Assembly (NCBI RefSeq): GCF_013283645.1
Contig: NZ_JABEKV010000010.1
Location: forward strand, 62,001 to 126,000
Length of the DNA stretch: 64,000 nt
Direction: 5' to 3'
From: Sinorhizobium psoraleae
GTDB taxonomy: Bacteria; Pseudomonadota; Alphaproteobacteria; Rhizobiales; Rhizobiaceae
The stretch's first letter is position 1, and each line of letters begins with the position of its first letter. The notes beneath the pieces are model-generated. The model was given only the letters and a program-made list of their open reading frames with translations. It searched no databases and was not told the origin of the DNA. Below are positions 53,705-63,616 of this stretch, piece after piece. A program made the position numbers and the translations under genes.

Positions 53705-53979
53705 CGTTTCCCTCCTTCATGTGGTCGGTCTAGGCGGCGCCGATCGATGCCTAAGTGGGCGCCGCCCGTGCCGGGACGATGGATGGGTCAGGCCGCTATG
53801 CGATCAGCAGCACGAGGTGACTGCGCCTCTCGAGATTGGCCAACCGGTCCTCAGCAGACCCCACAGAGCAGCGGCCCAGCTCCGACTGCGGGCAGAAGCA
53901 AGCACTCGGCGAAGGATTAAGCTCACAAGGGATTGACGCAAAACCCGTTCGCATAATGTACCGAGTGGAATTCTCGACC

Positions 53980-54415
53980 CTATTTGTTATCGATCAGGTG
54001 CAAGGCGGAATTGCCCCTTGTCACCGCCGCTGCCGACAGCCTCTGGTCGAATGTGGCCAGCTTCCCCCATGCGCCTTCGCTAGCGCAAGCAGATAGGTAT
54101 CCGTTACCTGGCCCGAGATTAGGATTGTCGCCGGAGCGATGTCATCTGCGCCGACGAGACTCACATCGTCCGGCCAAAAGCGATGCCCGGGGAGCGCCCG
54201 CAATTTGCCAACGATCTCCATCACGGGTGAGGGCGAGCCGGGAGAATTAGGATATTTGGCGTTGCCGACAATGCGGATGACACCATTTTCAGTAATGGGG
54301 CAGGTAGCCACGCGGCCTGACCCGTCTCCGCGAACCATTCGTGCGCATCGTCATGGGCTACATGGCCCGGATCGATTAAGGCGATCAGCACATTGACGTC
54401 GAGCAGGAAAGTCAC
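53980..54415 (-). pseudogene. Broken VapC-type PIN-domain toxin
   Basis: The gene starts MTFLLDVNVLIALIDPGHVAHDDAHEWF, the PIN-domain start with its first acidic residue. After TGQAAW a base is missing (about 54311), and the rest reads in another frame: TCPITENGVIRIVGN, then FWPDDVSLV and VTDTYLLALAKAHGG. A second shift near 54060 leads to KLATFDQRLSAAAV and a stop at 53980. All catalytic segments (D-N, E-NG, TD-YL, FD) are present but split, so no active toxin should be made. Confidence 0.8.
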
Positions 54416-54639
54416 GGCAGTTCGTCACGCAGGGCGTTGACGATTTCGAGCGTCACTGGCGGAGCATTTGGCCGAGGTGATAGGAGAGGAATTCCATTGC
54501 GCTCGCCGCTGCTGCGCGGTCTGTGCAGAGAACGCCTCGCCAGTTCGGAAATGACCTCGCCGACGCTCCGGCGCTGCTGGGCTGCCATCGCCTTTGCGGC
54601 GATCAGGACATCGTCGTCGATTACCAGTGTCGTTCTCAT
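54412..54639 (-). CDS. VapB-type antitoxin
   Basis: A 75-residue ribbon-helix-helix antitoxin: MRTTLVIDDDVLIAAKAMAAQQRRSVGEVISELARRSL is the DNA-binding part, and the C-terminal half is a flexible toxin-binding tail. It overlaps the toxin gene by four bases (ATGA), the usual arrangement in these pairs. It remains open while its toxin partner is frameshifted. The start at 54639 is chosen because homologous proteins begin MRTT. Confidence 0.85.
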   Translation of the reverse strand: MRTTLVIDDDVLIAAKAMAAQQRRSVGEVISELARRSLHRPRSSGERNGIPLLSPRPNAPPVTLEIVNALRDELP

Positions 54640-55020
54640 ATCCGCCTCGTTGCGCATCAGTCATCACGCATCATTTAAGGCGAAAGGTCGGCCCTCTCAA
54701 GGCGGATACGAAGGGACGCAGTCATTGGTTCAATCCGCTCATCGGCGGAAAACTGTTGAAATCACATTCTCAACTCTGTGCGCGACACACGGGTCTCCGG
54801 TTCGAATCTGCTCAACGCGACGGATGTAAGCCGACTCCCCGAGGGCGGCGGTCGCATCGGCCGCCCATCCATCGATCGTCTTAGGTGGGTGGAGAGCGGA
54901 ATTCCGATCAGCAGATACCAGAGGGCAGCTTCGCGCCGCTATAAGCGGTAATCCGAGATTCTTAGGCGGCCAGCCTTTAAAGCTGGAATCGAAACTGACT
55001 TCCGCGTTTTCAGAACTTTG
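54640..55020. other. Gene-free stretch upstream of vapB
   Basis: 381 bases without a gene. It includes the vapB promoter, which I could not pinpoint, and the downstream end of the sulfatase pseudogene. No repeat or RNA gene was recognised. Confidence 0.4.
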
Positions 55021-56488
55021 TCATGTTCGCGCCGGGTGGGTTTGGCGATCGCACCAGGTCGCCTTGTATTCCTCCACCGCCTTCAGCAACGGCCCGAGAA
55101 CCCAGTTGTACATCTCGCCGATATTGTGCTCCTCCTGCGGGTCCGACTCGATATTGAACACCTTCGGATAGCCGTTCATCGGCGCGGCGCTGGATCCTAC
55201 CCCGCCCATCAGTGTTGCGCCGCCAGGGCCGCTACGGCCGGGAGCTACGTCGACGAAATAGGCCCGGAATTGCTTCCAGCGCACGGCGACCAGATCCGAA
55301 CCGACGAAGGTCAGCAAATGCTCGCGACGTCCGCTGTCGTCCTCGCCGAGCAGCAAATCACTCTGGTCGATCCCGTCGATCGGTCGGTCGCCCGGCACCT
55401 TGCCCCCGGCAAGGTGCGCCAAGGTCGGGAAGAAATCCATGATCGAGAACATCGCATAAGACGATCACGGCAGCGGTGCGGATCGCGCCTTCGCTGACGT
55501 CGCCCAGCGCGCCGCGATAGGGTCCGGTTGTTCCCATGTCCGGCATGTCGGTGCCGAACCGGCTCGCTCCAGGGCCGTCCGGTCCATTGTCGGAAGCGAA
55601 GACGACAATGGTGTTTTCCTCCAGGCCAAGCTCCTTCAATGCATCAAGCATGGTACCGACGATTGCATCGCCCTCCATCAGAGAATCGCCGAACTGACCG
55701 ATGCGGGATGCTCCTTCGAAGCGTTTCGAGGGCAGATTCGGAAAGTGCGTCCGGGAAATCGGCAAATACAGGAAGAACGGCTTGCCCGCTGCCTTTTGAC
55801 GCCTGATGAAGTCGACGCCGTGATCCACCAGCTCCCAGTCGATCCCGCGACGCACTTCCTCGGTGTACGGTTTCACCAGTTTTAGCGGCTCTTCCCGTTT
55901 AGCCTCGACAATATGCAGCCCCTTGTCGAGCGGGATGTCCGCGGACTTGGTCTGGTGGCCCTGGCGGATCATCCCGAAGGCGTCCCAGGTGTCACCGGGC
56001 GGTATTCCGTAGAACTCGTCGAAGCCTTGGTTCTGCGGCTGGCTGTAGGTTTGGGCACCAAGATGCCACTTGCCGAACATCGCGGTGGCGTAGCCTGCGT
56101 CGCGCAGCATCTCCGCCATGGTGATCTGGTTTTGGGGCAGCGAGAAAGGCGTGCCTGCGACCGCAACCAGCGAGAGCCCGGAGCGGATGGAATAGCGCCC
56201 GGTCATCAATGCGGCCCGCGATGGCGTGCAAGACGGTTCGACTAGGAACTGCGTCAGCCGCAGCCCCTCGGCCGCAAGTTGATCGATGCGCGGCGTCGGC
56301 GACCCGCGCAGCTCCCCGCCTCCGTAAACGCCGATGTCGCCGTAGCCGACGTTATCAGCAAGAATGAACAGAATGTTTGGTTTTGTTTGCTGCGCAGACG
56401 CCGTTCCGGCAAGCAAAGACTGAGCAATGAGACACGACCCGATCGCCAGTACGCCGCGCGTCCGCCGCCACAATCTGAGCCACTTCAT
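55021..56488 (-). pseudogene. Arylsulfatase gene with a small frameshifting deletion
   Basis: The N-terminal part (from 56488) has a signal peptide and the sulfatase metal site PNILFILADNVGYGDIGVYG, then the formylglycine motif CTPSR in VEPSCTPSRAALMTGR, GKWHLG and FASDNGPDG. After SEGAIRTAAVI the frame is lost. The next codons in the other frame continue YAMFSIMDFFPTLAHLAGG to a stop at 55021. Compared with relatives, about a dozen residues (normally RWPGK-like) are missing at the break near 55455. A formerly active periplasmic arylsulfatase is likely. Confidence 0.8.
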
Positions 56489-56668
56489 GCTGTGTCTCCA
56501 CCTGTTTGGCTATCGATCCAATGGACCGTCGTTGGACGTCGCTGCGGCCTATGGCTACGACGAGCGTCTGGTCGTCGCTCCCTAAGCTGTGCCTGGTGCG
56601 CTCTGACTTCATGCGCCAAAATTCTAGCCCTGCATATTGTCCCTTGGGGAAGCATGCTCGCAATCCAT

Positions 56669-57085
56669 TCAATCGCTGGGGGAAACCGTCAACGCCCTGT
56701 TGACGGCGCTGACCAACAATTCGGCCGGGAACGGCTTGTGCAGATACGCCACGCAGCCCGCCTTGACCGCTTCCAGCTCAAGCGCCTCGTCCTCCACGGC
56801 GGTTATGAAGATGACCGAGAGATTGACACCGGAGGCCTTGAGGCGCTGCCACAGCTCGACGCCGGACATGCCACCAAGATGGATATCTAGCACCACGCAG
56901 CCAATCCGGCTTGCATCGGCACGGCTGAGAAAGGCCTCGGCCGACGAATGTCCTTCGGTCGCAAAACCATTTGCGTTCAACAGGCGTTCGACGCTCCTGC
57001 GCATGCTCGGATCGTCTTCGACGACAGCCACGGTGCGGAGTGGGCTTTCCAATTGACGCCTTTCTGGAGCCAATGCGAAAAGCAT
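56669..57085 (-). CDS. Single-domain response regulator (FixJ-type receiver)
   Basis: A 138-residue protein consisting of a receiver domain only. Acidic residues are in VVEDDPSM, the phosphorylation site is Asp67 (CVVLDIHLGG), and the switch residues are in FITAVED and LHKPFP. There is no output domain. A TTG start at 57052 with GAAAGG upstream is an alternative. It lies 83 bases after the two-domain regulator, in the same direction, and may act as a phosphate sink or connector in that system. Confidence 0.85.
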   Translation of the reverse strand: MLFALAPERRQLESPLRTVAVVEDDPSMRRSVERLLNANGFATEGHSSAEAFLSRADASRIGCVVLDIHLGGMSGVELWQRLKASGVNLSVIFITAVEDEALELEAVKAGCVAYLHKPFPAELLVSAVNRALTVSPSD

Positions 57086-57168
57086 GACCAGCCCCGATCA
57101 TGACGATCGTATGACCAACCTCGAGGGCTGGCTATTGTCCTTTGGTGAAGCGCGCTGTTCCCATGTAG

Positions 57169-57810
57169 CTACCGTTGCAGTTGATCTGCCGATGGATCGA
57201 CAAGCCCTAGTCTCTCGGCGATCGACACCGTCTCCGCCAACGACCGCGCCCCAAGCTTTTCCATGACATTATGACGGTGTGCCTTGACCGTGCGTTCGGA
57301 GGTGCCAAGCGCATGGGCGATTTGCTTGTTGAGTTTGCCGCGGACGATCAGGCCAAAAACTTCGCGCTCACGTGGCGTCAGGTTCCCCAGACGCGCCCGC
57401 AGCGCATGCTTGCGATCCTGCTCCAGGCGCTGTGTCTCGCCGCGGCGCAACGCCCGCTCGACGGCCTCCAGAAGCGCCTCCCTGGACGCCGGCTTTTCGA
57501 GAAAATCTTCAGCGCCAGCTTTCATCGCTCGAACGCTTGCCTTGATGTCACCTTGCCCCGTCAGAAACACGATCGGGACCAGCGGGGCTTTCTCGGCCAG
57601 CCTTTCCTGCAGTTCGAGTCCGCTTAGGCCAGGCAGGCCAAGGTCGAGGAGGACGCAGCCCGGCTCGCCGTTCGGAAGCTGCGCGAGAAACTGGTCTCCC
57701 GATTCATAAAGGGCCACGCGGAAACCGGACGCCGAGAGCAGCCGTCCAACTGCGGTGCGGAAGGATGGGTCATCATCGACGATGTGAACGACGGGTTCCA
57801 ATTGCTTCAC
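57169..57810 (-). CDS. Two-component response regulator with LuxR-type output (FixJ/NarL family)
   Basis: Regulator of 213 residues: receiver domain (1-120, phosphorylation site Asp56 in CVLLDLGLPGL, Lys in FLEKPAS) and a LuxR-type helix-turn-helix (about 140-205, LTPREREVFGLIVRGKLNKQIAHALGTSERTVKAHRHNVMEKLG). It overlaps the histidine kinase gene by four bases and is its partner. Target genes are unknown; the neighbouring sulfatases are plausible. Confidence 0.93.
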   Translation of the reverse strand: MKQLEPVVHIVDDDPSFRTAVGRLLSASGFRVALYESGDQFLAQLPNGEPGCVLLDLGLPGLSGLELQERLAEKAPLVPIVFLTGQGDIKASVRAMKAGAEDFLEKPASREALLEAVERALRRGETQRLEQDRKHALRARLGNLTPREREVFGLIVRGKLNKQIAHALGTSERTVKAHRHNVMEKLGARSLAETVSIAERLGLVDPSADQLQR

Positions 57811-59690
57811 CCATTTCGTGCGAGAGGCAGCACAACACGGAAAACCGCTCCGCCTTCCGGGCGGTTGGCGGCCCAGATCTTGCCGCCGTAGGTTTCGACT
57901 ATCGCGCGCGCGATGGAAAGGCCAAGCCCTGTCCCTGTTGGCTTTGTAGTATAGAACGGCTCGAAAACACTGGCGAGTTGTTCGTCGGGAATACCGCGGC
58001 CCGTATCGGAAATCGACAGCTCCGCCTTGGATTCCTTCGTCAGCGTCGTTTCAAGCGTGAGCCTCCTTTCAGTCGTGACCACGTCCAGCATTGCGTCCAT
58101 CGCGTTTGTCGCGAGGTTGAGAATGACCTGCTGGACGTGAACCCGGTCGGCTCGGACCGGCAGCTCCCGTGGAGCCCGGTTAGCACTGAGAACCACTCCT
58201 CTCCGCTCGGCTTCTCCGCGGAGAATCCGGATCGCACTCGTCGTCACGTCATTGAGGTCGAACTCCTGCCAATCGATCTCGCCTCGCTTCTTGAGCAGCC
58301 CTCTCATCCGGGAAATGACGTCATGGGCGCGCTGATCGTCGTTTTGAATATCCACGAGGATCTGCTCGATCAGCTCGAGGTCGGGCCTTTCGGACCGAAG
58401 AATGACCGCCGCCGCCTCGGCGTTGCTACGGATGGCACCGAGCGGCTGGTTGAGTTCATGCGCGATCGACGCCGAGAGCGCGCCGGCAGTTGCGGACTGA
58501 TTGAGGTGAACCACTTCGAGGAGACGATGGCGTGATTCGGTCTCCGCCGCCCGGCGGCGGCGGCGTTCGACAAGAAGCCCAACAATAACAGTGCCCTGTG
58601 CCGTGATGATAGCAAGTGCCGCGACTGTGGCAAGCCAGTACTGTTCCCAGAAGGTCGGTTCCTTGAACATCTGGATTGCGCCCGGAGGAAGGTTCTTCTC
58701 CGACAATCCCCAGCGTTGGAGCTCCCTCGCATCGGCGACATAGCTTTGGGGCGACTCGCGATTTGAAGTCGGCTTGCCAGCAAGGGCATCGAGAGCGAGG
58801 TCGGCCACGGTCTTGCCCAGCGACTCGAACGTGACGACGCTGCCCCCGACAACGCCGTAGTCGATGTAGGTGAGGTACGGACCGTAGATCGGCGCGCTGG
58901 CAGTCTCCGAAATTTGTTTGACCGCTTCACGCGGAATGAAATTGCGGCCGTCGCGGTCCTTAAAGATCGTTAGCGCCAGGACGATGCTGTCACGGGGAAG
59001 CTCGGCGGCCCGCCTGGTGAACTCGTCGATGGTCAAGTCCTCCAGGTAGGTCGTTTCGTAACTCTTGGAAAAAGCCGCAAGATCGGCTCGCGCCGTGGCG
59101 AGCCACGAACGGTCGAATTCTGATGATCCTCCGATGATGAAGAGATGACGCGCCTCCGGCTGGAGTTCGCGAGCCATCTCCGCAGTCTTGAGGATGTGAA
59201 ACTCACTGAAGGCCCCGATCACATCGCCGGGCAGGTCCATTTCTTCGGCCGTGGAGCTGCTGAAGCCGGCGACGATTATCCTTGCACCGTCCGCAAGGTT
59301 CTTGCGGTTCGCAGAGATGAACCGCGCCGATTCTTCGCCGAGCGCAAGCACCACATCGGGGCGGCGGTCCGCATACTTGGCCGAAAGATACCTGCCCATT
59401 CGGCCGACGTGCTCCGCCTCTGGAAATCTCGAAAGATCGAGGAATTCGGAGAAGAGATCGATCTTTCCTTTGGTAGCATCGAGCAGTCGCGTCCTTACAG
59501 CCTCTCCAGCCTCGGTCGTCGCGGCTATTCGTTCGTCATATGGGTAGAGAATGAGAACACGTGGAACCCGACCCACGATCTCCATGGACATGGACGGGGC
59601 CGCGGCAACCACTCCGAGAAACATGCAACAGAAGGCCGCAAGCCACCCGAGCCGGCACGATCGCATCGTCCAATTGCGCACCAAGCCCAT
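57807..59690 (-). CDS. Sensor histidine kinase with ABC-binding-protein-like periplasmic domain
   Basis: Membrane kinase of 627 residues. An N-terminal signal/anchor (about 10-35) is followed by a large periplasmic domain (about 40-340) resembling ABC-type solute-binding proteins (RVLILYPYDERIAATTEAG, DGARIIVAGFSS, PIYGPYLTYIDYGVVGGSV). A membrane helix (about 350-370) leads to the kinase core: His411 in SIAHELNQPLGAIRSN, N-box NLATNAMDAM, G-boxes DTGRGIP and GTGLGLSIARAIVE. It overlaps its response regulator gene. The sensor would bind a small solute; sulfated compounds are a guess from the neighbours. Confidence 0.92.
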   Translation of the reverse strand: MGLVRNWTMRSCRLGWLAAFCCMFLGVVAAAPSMSMEIVGRVPRVLILYPYDERIAATTEAGEAVRTRLLDATKGKIDLFSEFLDLSRFPEAEHVGRMGRYLSAKYADRRPDVVLALGEESARFISANRKNLADGARIIVAGFSSSTAEEMDLPGDVIGAFSEFHILKTAEMARELQPEARHLFIIGGSSEFDRSWLATARADLAAFSKSYETTYLEDLTIDEFTRRAAELPRDSIVLALTIFKDRDGRNFIPREAVKQISETASAPIYGPYLTYIDYGVVGGSVVTFESLGKTVADLALDALAGKPTSNRESPQSYVADARELQRWGLSEKNLPPGAIQMFKEPTFWEQYWLATVAALAIITAQGTVIVGLLVERRRRRAAETESRHRLLEVVHLNQSATAGALSASIAHELNQPLGAIRSNAEAAAVILRSERPDLELIEQILVDIQNDDQRAHDVISRMRGLLKKRGEIDWQEFDLNDVTTSAIRILRGEAERRGVVLSANRAPRELPVRADRVHVQQVILNLATNAMDAMLDVVTTERRLTLETTLTKESKAELSISDTGRGIPDEQLASVFEPFYTTKPTGTGLGLSIARAIVETYGGKIWAANRPEGGAVFRVVLPLARNG

Positions 59691-60031
59691 TGCCTTGCCC
59701 CGAGAAGCTCATCGACAAATAGCAAAGCCGCGTCGCCCTTACAACCGCACAATAGATCTCAGGAAGATCACAATTGTAAGGGTTGCCCCAAGGTACAATA
59801 TCGCTGCGGATCGTCATTCGGTAGGTTGCTCGCCATGAGTGCCGTTCGTAATCCGCGACGGACGCTCTGGCTGGATGCCGTTCCCAATCGAAGGCGTCCG
59901 AATTTTTAAAGTTACTCCAGTTGTTTCGATTGATTTCAGTGTGAATACGCGACCGGCGGCACTCGTTGGATTTTCCGTCGTGCGCTTGGGTGAATCACCG
60001 TTCGGCCGGAGATCTCAACGGAGGACTCAAA
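59691..60031. other. Divergent region between kinase and sulfatase genes
   Basis: 341 bases with no gene, holding the promoters of the leftward kinase operon and the rightward sulfatase genes. A good GGAGG ribosome binding site for the sulfatase is at 60020. I could not fix the promoters. Confidence 0.4.
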
Positions 60032-61699
60032 ATGAATCGTAGGATCATCTGCGGCGTTGGAGCATTGGCTGCTTCAACCGTTCTCTGGTGTACCCCATCC
60101 ACCCTGCAGGCCCAGGAAGCACAAACAAAGCCCAACATTCTCTTCATCGTATCCGACGACACGGGCTATGGTGATCTCGGTCCCTATGGCGGCGGCGAAG
60201 GTCGCGGCATGCCGACGCCGAACATCGACAGGCTGGCGGACGAAGGAATGACCTTCTTTTCCTTCTACGCCCAGCCGAGTTGCACGCCGGGCCGCGCCGC
60301 GATGCAGACCGGACGTATTCCGAACCGCAGCGGTATGACGACGGTCGCCTTCCAGGGCCAGGGTGGCGGCCTGCCGGCCGCCGAATGGACGCTTGCGTCA
60401 GTGTTGAAGCGCGGGGGCTATCAGACCTATTTCACCGGCAAGTGGCACCTTGGCGAGGCGGACTACGCGCTGCCGATCGCGCAGGGCTATGACGAAATGA
60501 AATATGTCGGCCTCTATCATCTCAACGCCTACACCTACGCCGATCCGACCTGGTTCCCCGATATGGACCCGGACCTCAGGGCCATGTTCCAGAAGGTGAC
60601 GAAAGGTTCGCTCTCCGGCAAAGCCGGCGGCGAGGTGACGGAGGATTTCAAGATCAACGGCCAGTACGTCGACACGCCTGTGATCGACGGCAAACCGGGC
60701 GTTGTCGGCGTCCCCTTCTTCGACGGCTATGTCGAGAAGGCGGCAATCGAATTCCTCGATGCCGCCGCCAAGAAGCCGGATCAGCCGTTCTTCATCAATG
60801 TGAATTTCATGAAGGTGCACCAGCCGAACCTTCCTGCCCCCGAGTTCCAGCACAAGTCGCTGTCGAAGAGCAAGTATGCGGACTCGGTCGTCGAACTCGA
60901 CACGCGCATCGGCCGCATCCTGGACAAGCTGCGTGAAACCGGCATGGACAGAAACACCCTTGTTTTCTACACGACCGACAACGGGGCCTGGCAGGACGTT
61001 TACCCGGACGCCGGATACACGCCATTCCGCGGCAGCAAGGGCACCTTGCGCGAGGGCGGCAATCGCGTTCCCGCGATCGCAGTCTGGCCGGGCAAGATCA
61101 AACCGCGGACGAAGAATCATGACATCGTTGGCGGCCTCGATCTCATGGCGACATTTGCCGCAGTCGGCGCGGTGCCGCTGCCTGACAAGGATCGCGAAGA
61201 CAAGCCCATCATCTTCGACAGCTATGACATGTCGCCGGTCCTGCTCGGCACAGGCAAGTCGGCGCGCAAATCATGGTTCTACTTTACCGAGAACGAGCTC
61301 TCCCCCGGAGCGATTCGCGTCAACAACTACAAGTTCGCGTTCAACATCCGTGGCGATGACGGAGCCTCGACTGGTGGGCTGGCCGTCGACTCGAACCTCG
61401 GCTGGAAGGGCGCGGAGAAGTATGTCGCTACGGTACCCCAGGTGTTCGACCTGTGGCAGGACCCGCAGGAACGCTACGACATTTTCATGAATAACTTCAC
61501 GGAGCGGACCTGGATGGGCGTAGTCATGGGTGAGGAGTTGAAGAAGATCATGACCACCTACGTGCAGTATCCACCGCGGAAGCCGCAGAGCCTGACTTAC
61601 AACGGCCCCATCACGCTTTCGGATTACCAACGCTTCCAGTGGGTCCGCGACTCACTCGCGAAGGAGGGCGTCAACATTCCGATCCCGACTGGCAACTGA
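60032..61699 (+). CDS. Exported sulfatase with CTPGR active-site motif
   Basis: Sulfatase-family hydrolase of 555 residues with a signal peptide (about 1-29, ending LQAQEAQ). Metal site: PNILFIVSDDTGYGDLGPYGG. The formylglycine position is Cys84 in SCTPGRAAMQTGR; the motif has Gly where the classic CxPSR has Ser. GKWHLG and YTTDNGAW follow, with further conserved segments PFFINVNFMKVHQPN and RWPGK-like VWPGKIKP. It is the first of two intact sulfatases, 168 bases before the next. Substrate is unknown (aryl or carbohydrate sulfate). Confidence 0.92.
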   Translation: MNRRIICGVGALAASTVLWCTPSTLQAQEAQTKPNILFIVSDDTGYGDLGPYGGGEGRGMPTPNIDRLADEGMTFFSFYAQPSCTPGRAAMQTGRIPNRSGMTTVAFQGQGGGLPAAEWTLASVLKRGGYQTYFTGKWHLGEADYALPIAQGYDEMKYVGLYHLNAYTYADPTWFPDMDPDLRAMFQKVTKGSLSGKAGGEVTEDFKINGQYVDTPVIDGKPGVVGVPFFDGYVEKAAIEFLDAAAKKPDQPFFINVNFMKVHQPNLPAPEFQHKSLSKSKYADSVVELDTRIGRILDKLRETGMDRNTLVFYTTDNGAWQDVYPDAGYTPFRGSKGTLREGGNRVPAIAVWPGKIKPRTKNHDIVGGLDLMATFAAVGAVPLPDKDREDKPIIFDSYDMSPVLLGTGKSARKSWFYFTENELSPGAIRVNNYKFAFNIRGDDGASTGGLAVDSNLGWKGAEKYVATVPQVFDLWQDPQERYDIFMNNFTERTWMGVVMGEELKKIMTTYVQYPPRKPQSLTYNGPITLSDYQRFQWVRDSLAKEGVNIPIPTGN

Positions 61700-61710
61700 C
61701 CTTCGTACCG

Positions 61711-61739
61711 CGGCGGCCCTGAGCAATTCGGGGCCGCCG
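61711..61739 (+). terminator. Hairpin between the two sulfatase genes
   Basis: CGGCGGCCC (61711-61719) and GGGCCGCCG (61731-61739) form a perfect 9-base stem with an 11-base loop, 11 bases after the stop. No T-run follows. It may be a 3'-end or partial-termination structure. Confidence 0.5.
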
Positions 61740-61867
61740 GCAAGACTCTACCAGTCCACGACGACCCAGTTGCTGCCCGGTTCAGTGCGAAATTGGACGA
61801 CGTGTCAGTTGGGTTCAACGAGGGCGCGGGCCCAGCCCCGCCTCTGGCAGTTGGGAGGAATTGAACA

Positions 61868-63481
61868 ATGTACAGATTGAAAAGCGCCTGGCTTGGTCTT
61901 TTGGGTTCCGCTTTTGCCGCGATAGCAACGATTGACCCCGCGGCGGCACAGGAAAAACCCAACATCGTCGTCATTATGGCAGACGACGTCGGCATCTGGA
62001 ATATCGGCGCCTACCACCGCGGCATGATGGCCGGGCGTACGCCGAACCTCGACAAGATCGCCGCCGAGGGCATGTTGTTCACCGACTATTACGCCGAGGC
62101 GAGCTGCACGGCTGGTCGCGCGGCCTTCGTTACCGGCCAACTCCCAATCCGCACCGGCATGACCACTGTTGGTCAAGCCGGCGCAACTGTCGGCATGCCG
62201 GCAGAAGCAATGACCATTGCGACGGCGCTCAAGGATTTGGGCTATGCCACTGGGCAGTTCGGCAAGAACCATCTCGGCGACCGCAACGAGTATCTGCCCA
62301 CGGTCCACGGCTTCGACGAGTTCTTCGGCTACCTGTATCACCTGGACGCCATGGAAGACCCGGCACATCCGAACTACCCGCAGGATCTGCTGGACAAGGT
62401 CGGCCCGCGCAACATGGTTCACAGCTTTGCGACCGAAACCGACGATGCAACGGTAGACCCGCGCTGGGGCACGGTCGGAAAGCAGAGGATCGAAGACGCC
62501 GGCACTCTCTTTCCGGACCGGATGGAGACTGTGGATGAAGAAATCCGCGATGTCGCGTTCAAATGGCTCGACAAGGTGAAGGCGGAGAACAAGCCGTTCT
62601 TCCTGTGGCTCAACCCTACACGCATGCACATCGTGACTCATTTGTCGCCCAAATACGAAGCTTTGCGCAATTCCGAGAACGGATGGTCGCTCCAGGAAGC
62701 TGGTATGGCCCAGCTCGACGACATAGTGGGCGCGACCATGCAGAAGTTGACGGACATGGGCCTCGACGACAACACGATAGTCGTGTTCACGACGGACAAC
62801 GGCACCGAGACCTTCACCTGGCCGGATGGCGGCAACACGCCGTTCAAGGGACAAAAAGGTACTGTCTATGAAGGCGGGTTCCGCGCCCCTGCGATGATAC
62901 GCTGGCCCGGAAAAGTGCCTGCGGGTACGGTCGAAAATGGCATCATCTCCGGTCTCGACTGGTTCCCCACTTTCGTTGCCGCTGCCGGCAACCCGAACAT
63001 CAAGGAGGAACTGCTGAAGGGCAAAACTACCGGCGACAAAACTTACAAGAACCATCTCGACAGTTACAACCAGATGGACTTGATCACCGGTAAGGGTCCT
63101 TCCGCCCGGCAAGAGGTATTCTATTTCGGCGAAAGCACCCTCGGAGCGGTGCGCATAAACGACTACAAGTATCGCTTTATTGACCAGCCCAACGGTTGGA
63201 TCGGCGTCAAGAACCAGCTCAACGCGCCGAGTTTGACAAACCTGCGCCTCGACCCGTTCGAGCGCTTTGGCTGGCCGAATAGCGGGACACTTGACGGGGC
63301 CCAGGAATATTGGGGCTGGTTCCAGTACGAGTTCTGGCGTTTTGTCTTCGTCCAGCAGGAAGTGGCGAAACTCGCCCAGACGGCCATCGATTATCCACCG
63401 CTACAGAAGGGCGCAAGCTTCAACCTCGACGCCGTGAAGGCCCAAATTGAGGCGGCCGTTAAGCAACGCCAAGGGCAGTAG
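61868..63481 (+). CDS. Exported sulfatase with CTAGR active-site motif
   Basis: Sulfatase-family hydrolase of 537 residues with a signal peptide (about 1-27, ending PAAAQEK). Metal site: PNIVVIMADDVGIWNIGAYH. The formylglycine position is Cys80 in SCTAGRAAFVTGQ: the usual Pro and Ser of CxPSR are Ala and Gly. GKNHLGDRNEYLPT replaces the common GKWHLG, and FTTDNGTETFTWPDGG lies near 310. This is a different subgroup from the preceding gene. The start has GGGAGGAATTGAACA upstream. Confidence 0.92.
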   Translation: MYRLKSAWLGLLGSAFAAIATIDPAAAQEKPNIVVIMADDVGIWNIGAYHRGMMAGRTPNLDKIAAEGMLFTDYYAEASCTAGRAAFVTGQLPIRTGMTTVGQAGATVGMPAEAMTIATALKDLGYATGQFGKNHLGDRNEYLPTVHGFDEFFGYLYHLDAMEDPAHPNYPQDLLDKVGPRNMVHSFATETDDATVDPRWGTVGKQRIEDAGTLFPDRMETVDEEIRDVAFKWLDKVKAENKPFFLWLNPTRMHIVTHLSPKYEALRNSENGWSLQEAGMAQLDDIVGATMQKLTDMGLDDNTIVVFTTDNGTETFTWPDGGNTPFKGQKGTVYEGGFRAPAMIRWPGKVPAGTVENGIISGLDWFPTFVAAAGNPNIKEELLKGKTTGDKTYKNHLDSYNQMDLITGKGPSARQEVFYFGESTLGAVRINDYKYRFIDQPNGWIGVKNQLNAPSLTNLRLDPFERFGWPNSGTLDGAQEYWGWFQYEFWRFVFVQQEVAKLAQTAIDYPPLQKGASFNLDAVKAQIEAAVKQRQGQ

Positions 63482-63616
63482 CATCCGCGCAATCTGCGCG
63501 ACCGATCGCCACTTTGGTCGGTCGCCAATGAGCATTTCGCCGTCGATCGGCAACTCGTCACAGACATGTAGCAGCCGTTCCGACAAGGTGATGAACATAA
63601 CAATACGGAGTCTCAC

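Noticed and set aside
61805..63112. A 435-codon minus-strand frame opposite the second sulfatase
   Set aside because: Antisense shadow without a signal peptide, motif or ribosome binding site; the sulfatase reading is unambiguous.
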